From Ignavibacteriaceae bacterium (GTDB lineage Bacteria > Bacteroidota > Ignavibacteria > Ignavibacteriales > Ignavibacteriaceae): 64,000 bases of DNA. Shown here in pieces: positions 33,202-42,674 of the stretch. How positions within the stretch are numbered: the first letter of the stretch is position 1; every line of letters starts with the position of its first letter. The notes beneath the pieces were generated by a model that saw only the letters and a list, made by a program, of their open reading frames with translations, did no database searches and was not told where the DNA came from. The translations under genes were made by a program, and so were the position numbers. The stretch spans positions 18,157 to 82,156 of the forward strand of contig JARLHC010000075.1 of assembly GCA_031292455.1 (NCBI GenBank), read 5' to 3'.

Positions 33202-36200
33202 TTGAATAGGTGGCTTTGGTTCTTAACTGCTGTTATTTTAATAATTGCTCTCGTTCTCTCCGGCAATATTTATCTCGATTCTGAAAATCAGATTATTAAA
33301 GAATTTGACGATCATCAAATGTTTATTGCCAAAGATCTTAATATGGATTTATACTCTGAAATCACTTCTATTGTTAAAAGTTCAAATTATTTATCCCTGG
33401 AAAGTGAAAACAATAATTTTAAAGAGATCTTTAAAAGAAAAACTGCATTAAATGGCATATATCCTCCTTACGTTGAAGCAATATCGGTTTATAATCAGGA
33501 TGGCAGACTAATTGGTTCCAATAGCGTCAGAACTGATCAGCTTAAAAAAGAAATTATTAAAAATATCTTAAATGGAAATTATAATTTCTTTATCGATGAC
33601 GATGAACGGTTGATTGAAAACAATAAGTCTATAAGTAATTTCATTGTCTATATCCCTCTGAAAGAATTGAATTTGATTATGGCTTTTCAGATTAACGCAC
33701 CTGAATTTTTTAAAGCTAATATTAATAATATGAATTTAAAAGCTGATAAATTCGGGATATGGGTTATTGATCAGGAGGGAAATGTTTTGTTTCAGTCAGA
33801 CCATCCTTCTATGGAATCCAGGAATGTTAACAGGTTGACCAATAATTGTTTTAATTGTCATACCGGGAATTCTTATTTGAAAGAAATACAAAGTAACTCG
33901 ACAGGTCATCTGAAATATTCACTCAAAAACTCTGGGACAAAGAAAGCCTCATTTTCAACTTTAGATCTAAATAATGAACATTGGAAAATCGTTGTTACTA
34001 CTCCTAGTGAAGAGGTTACTGTTTATCTGGTTAAAGCAGCTAAACAGGCCCTCATTTTATTATTATTGGTAATATTATTGCTTTCCATTATTACATATTT
34101 TGCAATAAAATTCTTCAAGATTCATTTCAGGGCCAGGGAAGAATTGAATCATATGACCGAAAAGAATAAACTTTTAAGTCAGGTCATTGAGTCAGAAACA
34201 AAATATAAAGATTTATTTGAGAATAACCCTATCCCTATGTGGGTCTATTCCGTTGATTCTCTGAAATTTGAGATTGTCAATGATGCTGCTGTCAGGCATT
34301 ACGGTTTTACAAGAGAAGAATTTTTATCCATGACTCTGAAGGATATTGGGCCTGATGATGAAATTTCTAAACTTGAAAATAATCTCACTCAATCCGAAAG
34401 TAAAATTGAAACTTTCAATTCTTGGCACCATAGAAAAAAAGACGGCACTATTATTAATGTTGAAATAACATCCCATTCATTGCCGAGCACCTACGGAAAT
34501 CATTTCCGTCTTGTTATGGCTAAAGATGTTACCGAAAAGTTCCATCTGCAGAAAGAGCTTGAAGAAAGTGAGGAAAAATTCAGGAATATCTTTGAAAATA
34601 CCAAAGCTATATTTATAATTATCGATCCCTCTGATGGGAAAATAGTTGAAGCAAATGATGCAGCATGCGAATTTTATGGGTATAGTCAAAATGAAATGTT
34701 TGAGGAAATTTATTTAAGCCAGATTAACACTTTACCTGAAGATAAAATTAAAATTGAGATGCAGAAAGCTGCTCAAAATAGTATCCGGTTTTTTAGTTTT
34801 AAGCATCGTCTCAAAAATGGATCGGTTAAGGATGTTGAAGTATTTAGTGGCCCGATTCACTTCCTGGGGCGTAATCTTCTTTTCTCTGTTATTCATGACA
34901 TTACGGAAAAAAAACTCGCTGAGGAGGATATAAAATTACTGGCTTACGCTCTTGAAAGTATAAATGAATGTATATCGATAACAGATTTGAATAACAAAAT
35001 AACTTACGTAAACGGCGCTTTCTGTAAAGTATATGGCTACTTTAGTCATGAGATTATCGGCAGGCATATTGCCATTGTTATGGCTCGGGATAACGCTGAG
35101 GAGGTTGAAAAAAATATCTTAGCGAGTACCATTAATGGGGAATGGAAAGGGGAATTAATCAATAAACGGAAAAATGGGGAGGAATTCCCTGTCTATTTAT
35201 CTACCTCCCCGATTAGAAATGAAAATGGTGAAATTATATCTCTTCTAGGTGTTGCCCTGGATATGACTGATGTGATTGTTTCAAGAGAGGAATTAATCCG
35301 TGCAAAAGATAAAGCTGAAGAAATGAATAGGCTTAAATCCAACTTCCTTGCAAATATGAGCCATGAACTGAGAACTCCAATGATCGGTATGCTCGGATTC
35401 TCCCAAATATTAAAACAGGAGTTGGATAACCCTGAGCAGCAGGAAATGGCCGAAGCCATTTATTCCAGCGGACAAAGATTAATGCAGACATTAAACCTTG
35501 TGCTGGATTTATCTCGGATAGAAGCTAATAAAATGGAAATAAAACTGAATGAAATAAATATTAAGGAAATTATTAACAGTTCAGCTAAAATTTATGAGGC
35601 AGCAGCTAAAAATAAAAATCTCTACTTAAACAAATTATTTAAAAACGATAATATTTATTGCTTCCTCGATGAATTATTAATGGTACAGATAATAAATAAC
35701 TTGTTGTCTAATGCATTGAAATTTACCAAGATAGGGGGAATTACAATTGAACTTGATACAGAAAATTATGGCGCAGATACTTGGGCTCTGATTAAAGTTA
35801 TTGATACCGGAATAGGTATCCCGGAAGATTATCAGCCTCTGATATTTGAAGAATTCCGCCAGGTCAGTGAAGGTCTGGGCCGTAGTTATGAAGGCAGCGG
35901 GTTAGGCCTTACCTTGACGAAAAAAACAGTCGAAATAATGAACGGGTCAATTACAGTAAGTAGTGAACTTGGAAAAGGGTCAGTATTTACTTTGAGATTT
36001 CCTGCGGTTATACATGATAATATCACTCCAGATAATTTAGATGATTCTAACAAAGTTCAGGAAATTCCTTTCATACTTCAGAATCCCGATTTACCAAATC
36101 TCTTATTGGTTGAGAATGATAGGGCAAGTGCATTCATTACAAAAAGAGCACTTAAGGAAATTTGTACTGTCGATTTGGCAAACGATGGTGAAACTGCTGT

Positions 36201-36480
36201 GGAATTGGCCCGTAAAAAAGCTTATTCTGCCATTATAATGGATATTGGACTGGGGTATGGAATGAATGGTATGGAAGCAGCAAAAATTATTCGGAAGTTT
36301 CCTGGATATGAAAAAATACCTATTATAGCATTAACTGCTTTCGCTATGGATGGAGATAAGGAGAATTTTCTTGCCCAGGGAATGACTCACTATCTGTCTA
36401 AACCTTTTGATTTAAAAGATCTGAAAATTTTAATTATCGATATATTAAATGACTTAAATAATAAATCTGTCGTTATATAA
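33202..36480 (+). CDS. Hybrid sensor histidine kinase with haem-c motif in the sensor domain
   Basis: The protein of 1092 residues starts at TTG 33202, five bases after GGAGG. Order: membrane helix (about 5-27), extracytoplasmic sensor domain (28-275) with a CFNCH haem-binding motif at Cys216-His220 near its end, second helix (about 277-300), three PAS domains (about 335-450, 455-575, 585-700), HisKA with ANMSHELRTP (His721), HATPase with NNLLSNALKF, DTGIGI and GSGLGL, and a receiver with Asp1014 in IIMDIGLG and Lys in LSKPF. A covalently bound haem in a periplasmic sensor domain suggests redox or gas sensing; this is inference. The target regulator is not adjacent. It lies between lipoprotein paralogs 2 and 3, so it may regulate them. 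Confidence 0.92.
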   Translation: MNRWLWFLTAVILIIALVLSGNIYLDSENQIIKEFDDHQMFIAKDLNMDLYSEITSIVKSSNYLSLESENNNFKEIFKRKTALNGIYPPYVEAISVYNQDGRLIGSNSVRTDQLKKEIIKNILNGNYNFFIDDDERLIENNKSISNFIVYIPLKELNLIMAFQINAPEFFKANINNMNLKADKFGIWVIDQEGNVLFQSDHPSMESRNVNRLTNNCFNCHTGNSYLKEIQSNSTGHLKYSLKNSGTKKASFSTLDLNNEHWKIVVTTPSEEVTVYLVKAAKQALILLLLVILLLSIITYFAIKFFKIHFRAREELNHMTEKNKLLSQVIESETKYKDLFENNPIPMWVYSVDSLKFEIVNDAAVRHYGFTREEFLSMTLKDIGPDDEISKLENNLTQSESKIETFNSWHHRKKDGTIINVEITSHSLPSTYGNHFRLVMAKDVTEKFHLQKELEESEEKFRNIFENTKAIFIIIDPSDGKIVEANDAACEFYGYSQNEMFEEIYLSQINTLPEDKIKIEMQKAAQNSIRFFSFKHRLKNGSVKDVEVFSGPIHFLGRNLLFSVIHDITEKKLAEEDIKLLAYALESINECISITDLNNKITYVNGAFCKVYGYFSHEIIGRHIAIVMARDNAEEVEKNILASTINGEWKGELINKRKNGEEFPVYLSTSPIRNENGEIISLLGVALDMTDVIVSREELIRAKDKAEEMNRLKSNFLANMSHELRTPMIGMLGFSQILKQELDNPEQQEMAEAIYSSGQRLMQTLNLVLDLSRIEANKMEIKLNEINIKEIINSSAKIYEAAAKNKNLYLNKLFKNDNIYCFLDELLMVQIINNLLSNALKFTKIGGITIELDTENYGADTWALIKVIDTGIGIPEDYQPLIFEEFRQVSEGLGRSYEGSGLGLTLTKKTVEIMNGSITVSSELGKGSVFTLRFPAVIHDNITPDNLDDSNKVQEIPFILQNPDLPNLLLVENDRASAFITKRALKEICTVDLANDGETAVELARKKAYSAIIMDIGLGYGMNGMEAAKIIRKFPGYEKIPIIALTAFAMDGDKENFLAQGMTHYLSKPFDLKDLKILIIDILNDLNNKSVVI

Positions 36481-36503
36481 CAAAATCTATCGATCTTTAT
36501 ATT

Positions 36504-38222
36504 ATGATAAAATCTTTGCTTAAAAAGAAACCCACTGTTAGTAAAAAGCGATTGTTGTCAAAATCTGAATACTTAATTGAATATCTGTCTGCTTCCTGGC
36601 ACCCCTATGCTTTGATTATTCTCCTAGGTGTTCTTGTTTTCGGCAGGACTATCTTGTTTAATTATACCTATTTTGATGACGATTTAATTATATTAAAAAA
36701 AATTGATTCCCTGTCCAATCTGTCCACAATATTTCAATCATTTAAAACTCTCTACTTCTCTGCATACTACCGACCTTTCATAACTATATCATTAATTATA
36801 GATGCCCAGATTAGTAATATTTCTCCATGGATGTACCATGTCTCAAATCTTGTTTATCATCTAATAGCAGGTTGTCTAACATATTACTTGTTATTAAAAC
36901 TTAATTCTTCGAGGTTAATAGCACTAATTGCGGGAATTGTTTTTATCCTCCACCCATTGGCAACTCAGGCTGTCGCCTGGATACTGGGCAGAAATGATTC
37001 TCTTGTGGCTATCTTCATTTTGATATCATTTATCTTTTTAATCAATTCTGTTTCGTATGGAAAAATCTATTATTACTTACTCCATTTACTCTTTTTCTTT
37101 TTTGCTTTGTTAACAAAAGAAACCGCTGCTGTTTTTCCGGTAATCGCCTTAGTTTACCTTACCCTCATTGCTCGCTACGCTCTATTTTCAATGAAAACAA
37201 TTAGGTACTTTTTTGGATGGGCTTTTGTGATAATTGTCTGGCTTCTTCTGAGAAGCGCAGCATTAAGTGGTATTAAATTAAATGAAGGTATATTTTCCTA
37301 CCATGGAATTATTTCAAACTTTCCTGCATTAATTGAATTACTCGGTAAACTCGTTCTTCCAGTTAGATTGTCAGTTTATCCGACTATAAATTCTATTTCT
37401 GTGATATTGGGTACTCTGACAATTTCTGCTTTAATGATCTCTCTTTTCCTCTGGAAGAAGAATATAAATCGATTAGTTGTTTTTTCAATAATATGGATCG
37501 TCCTTTTTAATCTACCTGGTATGGTTGTTACTATTGCCGATAACTTAAACCGTTTTAGCTATCTTGAAAGCCGGGCCTATATTTCAATTATTGGATTTGT
37601 GATCCTTCTGGCGGGTATGGAAAAGTGGATAACAGCCCTATCACCCCAAAGGTTAATCTCTATCATTATTTCTGTTGCAGTGATTTACTCAATAATAATA
37701 TTCAAATATAGCTCCTACTATCAGACCCCTCTTAATCACTGGAATAAGGCAGTCGAAATGTCTCCCGGTGCAGCCGATGCTTGGTTTAACTTAGCATTAG
37801 TATCAGCAGATATCTATAATAATATTGATATGGCTGAAGTCAATTTGAAAAAAGCTATTGCCTTAAATTATGATAACCCTTCTTATCATAATTGGCTGGG
37901 AACAATATACGGACAAAAGAATTTGCCATCTCAGGCGGAATATGAATTTAATATTTCCTTAAAACTCGATCCGGCTGACCCGAATACCTATTTCAATCTT
38001 GGATACCTTAATTATCTTAATAAACAGTTCCCTGCAGCTGAAAAATATTATATGATGTCTGTGAAGGTTGATTCATCCTATTTTGCCTCATACTATCAAT
38101 TAATTACCCTATATATTCAGCAGCTGAAATATGATGATGCTCTTAAATATGCCGGCATATTGAAGGCTAAGGGATTTAATTTAGACCCTGCTTTATTAGA
38201 ACAGATCCATTCCCGGAGATAA
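36504..38222 (+). CDS. GT-C-type membrane protein with C-terminal TPRs (TMTC-like)
   Basis: The 572-residue protein has about 11 membrane helices over residues 35-410 and TPR repeats at about 415-565 (AADAWFNLALVSADIYNNID, PSYHNWLGTIYGQKN, PNTYFNLGYLNYLNKQFPAA). The first loop has the acidic pair YFDDDLIIL, and YYRPFITISLIID, FILHPLATQAVAWILGRNDS match the tetratricopeptide O-mannosyltransferase-like family common in Bacteroidota. Such proteins may glycosylate exported proteins, but activity is unproven. It follows the hybrid kinase by 23 bases. Confidence 0.85.
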   Translation: MIKSLLKKKPTVSKKRLLSKSEYLIEYLSASWHPYALIILLGVLVFGRTILFNYTYFDDDLIILKKIDSLSNLSTIFQSFKTLYFSAYYRPFITISLIIDAQISNISPWMYHVSNLVYHLIAGCLTYYLLLKLNSSRLIALIAGIVFILHPLATQAVAWILGRNDSLVAIFILISFIFLINSVSYGKIYYYLLHLLFFFFALLTKETAAVFPVIALVYLTLIARYALFSMKTIRYFFGWAFVIIVWLLLRSAALSGIKLNEGIFSYHGIISNFPALIELLGKLVLPVRLSVYPTINSISVILGTLTISALMISLFLWKKNINRLVVFSIIWIVLFNLPGMVVTIADNLNRFSYLESRAYISIIGFVILLAGMEKWITALSPQRLISIIISVAVIYSIIIFKYSSYYQTPLNHWNKAVEMSPGAADAWFNLALVSADIYNNIDMAEVNLKKAIALNYDNPSYHNWLGTIYGQKNLPSQAEYEFNISLKLDPADPNTYFNLGYLNYLNKQFPAAEKYYMMSVKVDSSYFASYYQLITLYIQQLKYDDALKYAGILKAKGFNLDPALLEQIHSRR

Positions 38223-38293
38223 ATGATCAATTTTTTAGAATCATATATTAGGTGATATATCCTCCTTTTATTGACCGGGCAAATTGGGTTTAT

Positions 38294-38322
38294 TGTACTA
38301 AATTACTCAAAATGTGTATTAT
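38294..38322 (+). promoter_or_regulatory. Lipoprotein promoter motif, copy ahead of paralog 3
   Basis: TGTACT (38294-38299), 17-base spacer and TATTAT (38317-38322), in context TTGTACTAAA and AATGTGTATTA. It is a diverged match to the motifs at 30252, 30305 and 31724. Confidence 0.5.
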
Positions 38323-38356
38323 AATAAGTATAATAACTATTATGGAGAATAGTCTG

Positions 38357-39445
38357 TTGAAACGCTTGATCCTGATAGCTCTGTCTTTATTATTCTTTCT
38401 GTACGGCTGTATGCAGAATCCTCCGGCCCTTCAGGATGGTAATGGTTCTATTGAACTTAAAGCCGTTTGGAATAAATCTGTTGATTCCATACCCGATCTT
38501 GTTCCTCTGCAGAATGCAAAAGTTATCCTAAGCTCTCAATATGGAATGGAGATCTATTATACAGGAACTGATGGGTATTTAAGATTGAATCACCTTCCAT
38601 CAGCTAATTATAATATCTCGGTTAAAGCCCCTCACCCTGTTGACCCGACAATCATTTTGGTAGGCTCCATCAGGAATGTCAATATTATATCGGGCCAGGT
38701 CCGCGATTCTACCGTTACTGCAGAACCTGTTTCAAGTTCTGGCATTGCAATAAATGAAATTTATTGCGCCGGACCAGTTAATAATATCTTTTACTTTTAT
38801 GACTTGTTTATAGAATTATATAATTCTAGTGATAGTGTAAAATATCTTGATGGAATCCAGTTTATGAGGGTTTCCCGTACTAATAATGGTCTTATGCCTG
38901 GTGGTGATTGGTACCATGATGGCAGAATGCAGGGCGTTACGTATATTTATAAATTTCCCGGAAGAGCTGGAGAGAAAAATTATCCCTTTAATTCTAAACA
39001 GTTTCTTGTTCTGGCTGGTGATGCTGTCGATCATAGGAAAGCCGTTTCTACTAGCATCGATCTTTCAAATGCAGATTGGGAATTCTATAACCAGTATATG
39101 GCTGCTGATATAGATAATCCCAACGTTCCTAACCTAATTAATTTAATATCTTCTAATACAACTAAATTTTTAATTGGCTTGAATGATGATATCGTTGCCC
39201 TTGCTTCAGGTGTCGATACTGTTTGGACAGATGGTATCGATATATCTACTATCCTTGATGCTGTTCAATATAGGTCTAATGTTACTCTTCCAAAATATAT
39301 CGATGACCGCCTGGATAGGGGAATCGTTCAGGCTCCTGCAAGATACAGCGGAAAGTCTATGCAAAGAAAAGAACCTGGTATGGATACTAATGATGGTAGT
39401 CTCGATTGGGAGATTCTTCCTGCCCCCACACCGGGGACACAATAA
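38357..39445 (+). CDS. DUF4876-like outer-membrane lipoprotein, paralog 3
   Basis: The protein of about 362 residues starts at TTG 38357, nine bases after GGAG; an ATG at 38342 is in frame but lacks a ribosome binding site. Lipobox FLYGC, then MQNPPAL. The same three blocks as paralogs 1 and 2 are present (LQNAKVILSSQYGMEIYYTG, IAINEIYCAGPVNNIFYFYD, SMQRKEPGMDTNDGSLDWE), but it is more diverged, so it is an older duplicate. It is separated from the others by the kinase and TPR genes but keeps the promoter design. Confidence 0.85.
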   Translation: MKRLILIALSLLFFLYGCMQNPPALQDGNGSIELKAVWNKSVDSIPDLVPLQNAKVILSSQYGMEIYYTGTDGYLRLNHLPSANYNISVKAPHPVDPTIILVGSIRNVNIISGQVRDSTVTAEPVSSSGIAINEIYCAGPVNNIFYFYDLFIELYNSSDSVKYLDGIQFMRVSRTNNGLMPGGDWYHDGRMQGVTYIYKFPGRAGEKNYPFNSKQFLVLAGDAVDHRKAVSTSIDLSNADWEFYNQYMAADIDNPNVPNLINLISSNTTKFLIGLNDDIVALASGVDTVWTDGIDISTILDAVQYRSNVTLPKYIDDRLDRGIVQAPARYSGKSMQRKEPGMDTNDGSLDWEILPAPTPGTQ

Positions 39446-39644
39446 CTCATTTAGGCAAAACTTTTTATATTACCATGGTTAATAATAATTTCCAAATGTT
39501 TTAACCTTGAATTGTTTTTAGAAATATTCATGCAAATGGCAATATTAGGTCAATGTACACATCTTTATTAGACAGAATTTGCATTAGCAATTAAGATATT
39601 ATAATATTATATTCTCAAATAGGTTATATCATCAAAGGTGAATT

Positions 39645-39740
39645 ATGAGTATAGCAAAAAAAATATTTACTTTAATTCTGCTTGTTGTTGGTTCGGCCCT
39701 GTTTACATTTGCTCTTTTATATTTTCTTTTCTTAAAGTAA
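39645..39740 (+). CDS. 31-residue single-helix membrane protein
   Basis: A 32-codon frame with ribosome binding site AGGTG four bases before the ATG reads MSIAKKIFTLILLVVGSALF, then TFALLYFLFLK. Two Lys residues precede one long hydrophobic helix, so it would sit in the inner membrane with its N-terminus inside. It lies 69 bases before the orphan sensor-like protein and may share its transcript. Function unknown. Confidence 0.55.
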   Translation: MSIAKKIFTLILLVVGSALFTFALLYFLFLK

Positions 39741-39809
39741 AATTACCAAAATTATTTTTCACCTTGAGATTTCTTTTGTTATTTTATATTTAATTATAAA
39801 AGAAAAAAT

Positions 39810-40376
39810 ATGACTAAAATTAAAAGAATCCTTCTCAAATGGCTCCTTTTATCTGCCTTAACTAGTGTTTTCTTCCTCGTAATTTATGTCACTTTTCAAC
39901 AAGCATTAAGATTAACAGCTAATTATCCACAGGTTCAAATAGCTGAAGATTATGCTTATTTACTTTCCAATGCCGATCCCTTTGATTCAACCAGGTTCTC
40001 AGAAAAAATAAATATTGAAAGGAGTCTCTCTTCCTTCGTTATCATTTTTAACAGTAATGAATATCCGGTTTTGACTTCAGGATTATTGCATGGAACTATT
40101 CCTCATTTGCCCAAAGGTGTTCTGGACAATGTTAAACAGGATAAAGAATTAAAACTAACTTGGCAGCCCGAAAGGGGAGTCAGGATTGCTTCCGTTATAA
40201 TTGCTTATAATGGGAAAAACACTGGCTTTGTATTAGCTGGTAGATCATTAAGAGAAACAGAAACAACTATTGGAAAGATCGCAACGATATTAGGAATTGG
40301 TTGGATTATATCACTGATCTCTGTTCTTATTGTTATTGCAGTAAATGAGTATTTATTCCGTAATTCGGAAACCTGA
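39810..40376 (+). CDS. Orphan sensor-like membrane protein (no output domain)
   Basis: The 188-residue protein has a helix at about 12-32, an extracytoplasmic domain with the pattern YVTFQQALRLTANYPQVQIAED, and a second helix at about 155-178, followed by a short tail. This is the layout of a histidine kinase sensor module (CHASE-like) without kinase or signalling domain. The protein ends naturally and no kinase remnant follows, so it looks like an intact stand-alone family. It might interact with a separate kinase or the small protein upstream. Confidence 0.75.
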   Translation: MTKIKRILLKWLLLSALTSVFFLVIYVTFQQALRLTANYPQVQIAEDYAYLLSNADPFDSTRFSEKINIERSLSSFVIIFNSNEYPVLTSGLLHGTIPHLPKGVLDNVKQDKELKLTWQPERGVRIASVIIAYNGKNTGFVLAGRSLRETETTIGKIATILGIGWIISLISVLIVIAVNEYLFRNSET

Positions 40377-40431
40377 TTAACCTCTGATTATTATTTCTTT
40401 TATCAATCTTTCCATCATTAGAAACAATAAT

Positions 40432-40454
40432 AAGGCTGCCTTTTAGACAGCCTT
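40432..40454. terminator. Bidirectional-type hairpin between convergent genes
   Basis: AAGGCTG and CAGCCTT pair around a nine-base loop between the ends of the sensor-like gene and amtB. T-runs are weak on both strands. Confidence 0.6.
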
Positions 40455-40486
40455 ATAAAGTACATTAAATATAATGGACTCAGATA

Positions 40487-41707
40487 TTAATCCTGCTCAT
40501 ATGCAATTTCGCCATGAAGTGAATTATCTAATCCCGCGATCTCTTCCTCTTTTGTCACTTTTACAGGAGTGATTAGGTTAATAACGTGCAACATCCCTAA
40601 CGTAAACAGGAAGCAGTATGTGCATACAAGTAACATCGATAGAATTTGTGTTAGAAAAAATGTTGACGATCCACCGACCAACCATCCTTCTATATTCACA
40701 CTTGGATTTACTGCCTTAGTTGCAAATAACCCCAGCATTATTATTCCTATCGAACCTCCTACACCATGTACTCCCCAAACGTCCAATGCATCATCCCACT
40801 TTAATTTGTTTTTCAGGGCAACAGCGAAGTAACATATAATTCCTGCCGATATTCCTATAACTACTGCATTTCCAAGAGTTACATATCCGGCCGCTGGAGT
40901 AATAGTCGCTAGTCCTGCAACCGATCCTGTAAGCAATCCAATGAATTTCGGCTTTTTCTCCAGTATCCATGCTAAAAATAACCATGTCATTCCTGCAAAA
41001 GAAGCAGCAACATCTGTATTAATGAATGCCTGGGCTGTAATTGCATCTACTCTGCATTCGGATCCGGCATTGAATCCGTACCATCCAAACCAAAGGAGTC
41101 CGGTTCCTAATGCTACTAATGGGATACTGTGTGGCCCCCGTTCGATGACATTACGTTTTCCTACATAGAAAACAGATGCTAAAGCAGCCATTCCTGCACT
41201 CGCATGTACTACAATTCCTCCTGCAAAATCAAGCACACCCCATTTTGCTAATAATCCGCCTCCCCATACCATATGTACTAGCGGGAAATAAACACATAAT
41301 AGCCAGAGTGTAAGGAACAACATGTATGCAGGGAAACGTACTCTGTTTGCAAATGCCCCGGTTATAAGTGCAGGAGTAATAATTGCAAACATCATTTGGT
41401 AAGCTGCAAAAACAAATAATGGTATTTCATGGTTGCCTGGAAACATTGTGTTTAGATTAATTCCATTCATGAATGCCATATTTAGATTACCAATTATACC
41501 TCCTTCTCCTCCGCTGAAACACAATGAATAACCAACAACAAACCAAATAACTGTCGTCCAGCACAATGAAATAAAACTTTGTATCATTATTGCTAGAACA
41601 TTTTTCCTGCCTACAAGGCCGCCATAAAAGAATGCAAGGCCAGGGGTCATTAACATCACCAGACTCGCGGCTACCAGCATGAAGGCAGTACTGCCTGTAT
41701 TTAACAT
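40487..41707 (-). CDS. amtB: Ammonium transporter
   Basis: The 406-residue inner-membrane protein has 11 predicted helices and conducts ammonium. Family motifs include FFYGGLVGRKNVLAIMIQSF, DFAGGIVVHASAGMAALASV (the conserved Asp and the first pore region), WFGWYGFNAGS and VWGVHGVGGSIGIIMLGLFA (pore His). GAGG precedes the ATG. The porin-like gene at 41738-42490 lies 30 bases upstream in the same direction, so the two form an operon. A PII gene (glnB/glnK), usual next to amtB, is absent here. Confidence 0.95.
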   Translation of the reverse strand: MLNTGSTAFMLVAASLVMLMTPGLAFFYGGLVGRKNVLAIMIQSFISLCWTTVIWFVVGYSLCFSGGEGGIIGNLNMAFMNGINLNTMFPGNHEIPLFVFAAYQMMFAIITPALITGAFANRVRFPAYMLFLTLWLLCVYFPLVHMVWGGGLLAKWGVLDFAGGIVVHASAGMAALASVFYVGKRNVIERGPHSIPLVALGTGLLWFGWYGFNAGSECRVDAITAQAFINTDVAASFAGMTWLFLAWILEKKPKFIGLLTGSVAGLATITPAAGYVTLGNAVVIGISAGIICYFAVALKNKLKWDDALDVWGVHGVGGSIGIIMLGLFATKAVNPSVNIEGWLVGGSSTFFLTQILSMLLVCTYCFLFTLGMLHVINLITPVKVTKEEEIAGLDNSLHGEIAYEQD

Positions 41708-41737
41708 AAGAACCTCAGAATTTAATTAATGAATTAT

Positions 41738-42490
41738 TTATAGAGTAATTCCAAATACCAAATATGATATTTCCATATTAGGATTTAATATATAAGAACA
41801 GTATACTGGGATTGAATAGCTTTCCGATATCTTAATTTGTTTGGATGCTTTTAGACCAATATTAATTATGCTGAATCTATCTGTATTATATAGTGGATTT
41901 TCCTGTGACCCGGGTGTAGTTCCTGTAAATATGCTTATAGATGCATCATCTACTTTAAATCCATACTCAGCATATATGTACATGTTGTTTCCCTTATCAT
42001 TGTAAACGTTTATGCATCCGGAAATCAATATCGGAAATGATTCCGGTCCTCCCATTGTAAGACCTGCTTCTATAATGTGAGCTCCGGGTCCATTCTTATT
42101 ATTATAGTTGTTAAAATTTCCGATACGGATTCCGCTGTTTGCAAAATAGTAGTCTGTTATTATTGCAGTTAGCGAACTTTTATTTGGTCCATCTATTGTA
42201 TAGCTCCCCCACGTATCAATTTCCTGTGAGGAATTATAATGAGCGTCTATTGAATTCAGATGAGTAAGTCCGTATGAACCCCAGAAACCGCACTGCAGCC
42301 CTCTAACCTTCATTGTAATTGAAGGTTGAATGTTGGGCGCATCATTTAAATTAATTCCTTGCCAGATATATCGGCTTACGAAGTCAGCATTTAGTGTAAT
42401 AGATATAGGTTGTGCGGATATTTGTGCGGCTGCTCCATAAAAAATAAAGAGCAATGAAAGATTATTAACGGGCAATTTTCTGTATTGCAT
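41738..42490 (-). CDS. TorF/Gcw_chp-type outer-membrane beta-barrel protein
   Basis: The 250-residue protein has a signal peptide ending AQISAQ. The opening strand TLNADFVSRYIWQGINLNDA, then PNIQPSITMKV, is the hallmark of the Gcw_chp/TorF putative porin family. Alternating strands fill the rest (AGLTMGGPESFPILISGCIN, SYSIPVYCSYIL, EISYLVFGITL), ending in a typical barrel strand. It precedes amtB in one operon, so it may pass ammonium or another nitrogen source across the outer membrane; this is inference from context. Confidence 0.85.
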   Translation of the reverse strand: MQYRKLPVNNLSLLFIFYGAAAQISAQPISITLNADFVSRYIWQGINLNDAPNIQPSITMKVRGLQCGFWGSYGLTHLNSIDAHYNSSQEIDTWGSYTIDGPNKSSLTAIITDYYFANSGIRIGNFNNYNNKNGPGAHIIEAGLTMGGPESFPILISGCINVYNDKGNNMYIYAEYGFKVDDASISIFTGTTPGSQENPLYNTDRFSIINIGLKASKQIKISESYSIPVYCSYILNPNMEISYLVFGITL

Positions 42491-42521
42491 CCTGATTTCA
42501 CAATAATATAAATTTCTACTG

Positions 42522-42529
42522 CAAAACTA
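42522..42529 (-). promoter_or_regulatory. Putative -7 box TAGTTTTG ahead of the porin-amtB operon
   Basis: Read on the minus strand, TAGTTTTG matches TAnnTTTG and ends 31 bases before the ATG at 42490. The -33 element is not evident. Confidence 0.4.
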
Positions 42530-42674
42530 AATGTAATATTTGTGGAGATACAGTCTTTTGCAATGAACGTCACATATTTGTCACAAACGTGTTGGTTATA
42601 ACCCGCTGTGTCTCTATTTTTATAATGGCTAATTGTATAGTTACTATTTTTAAAAACATCCTGCATATTGCATT

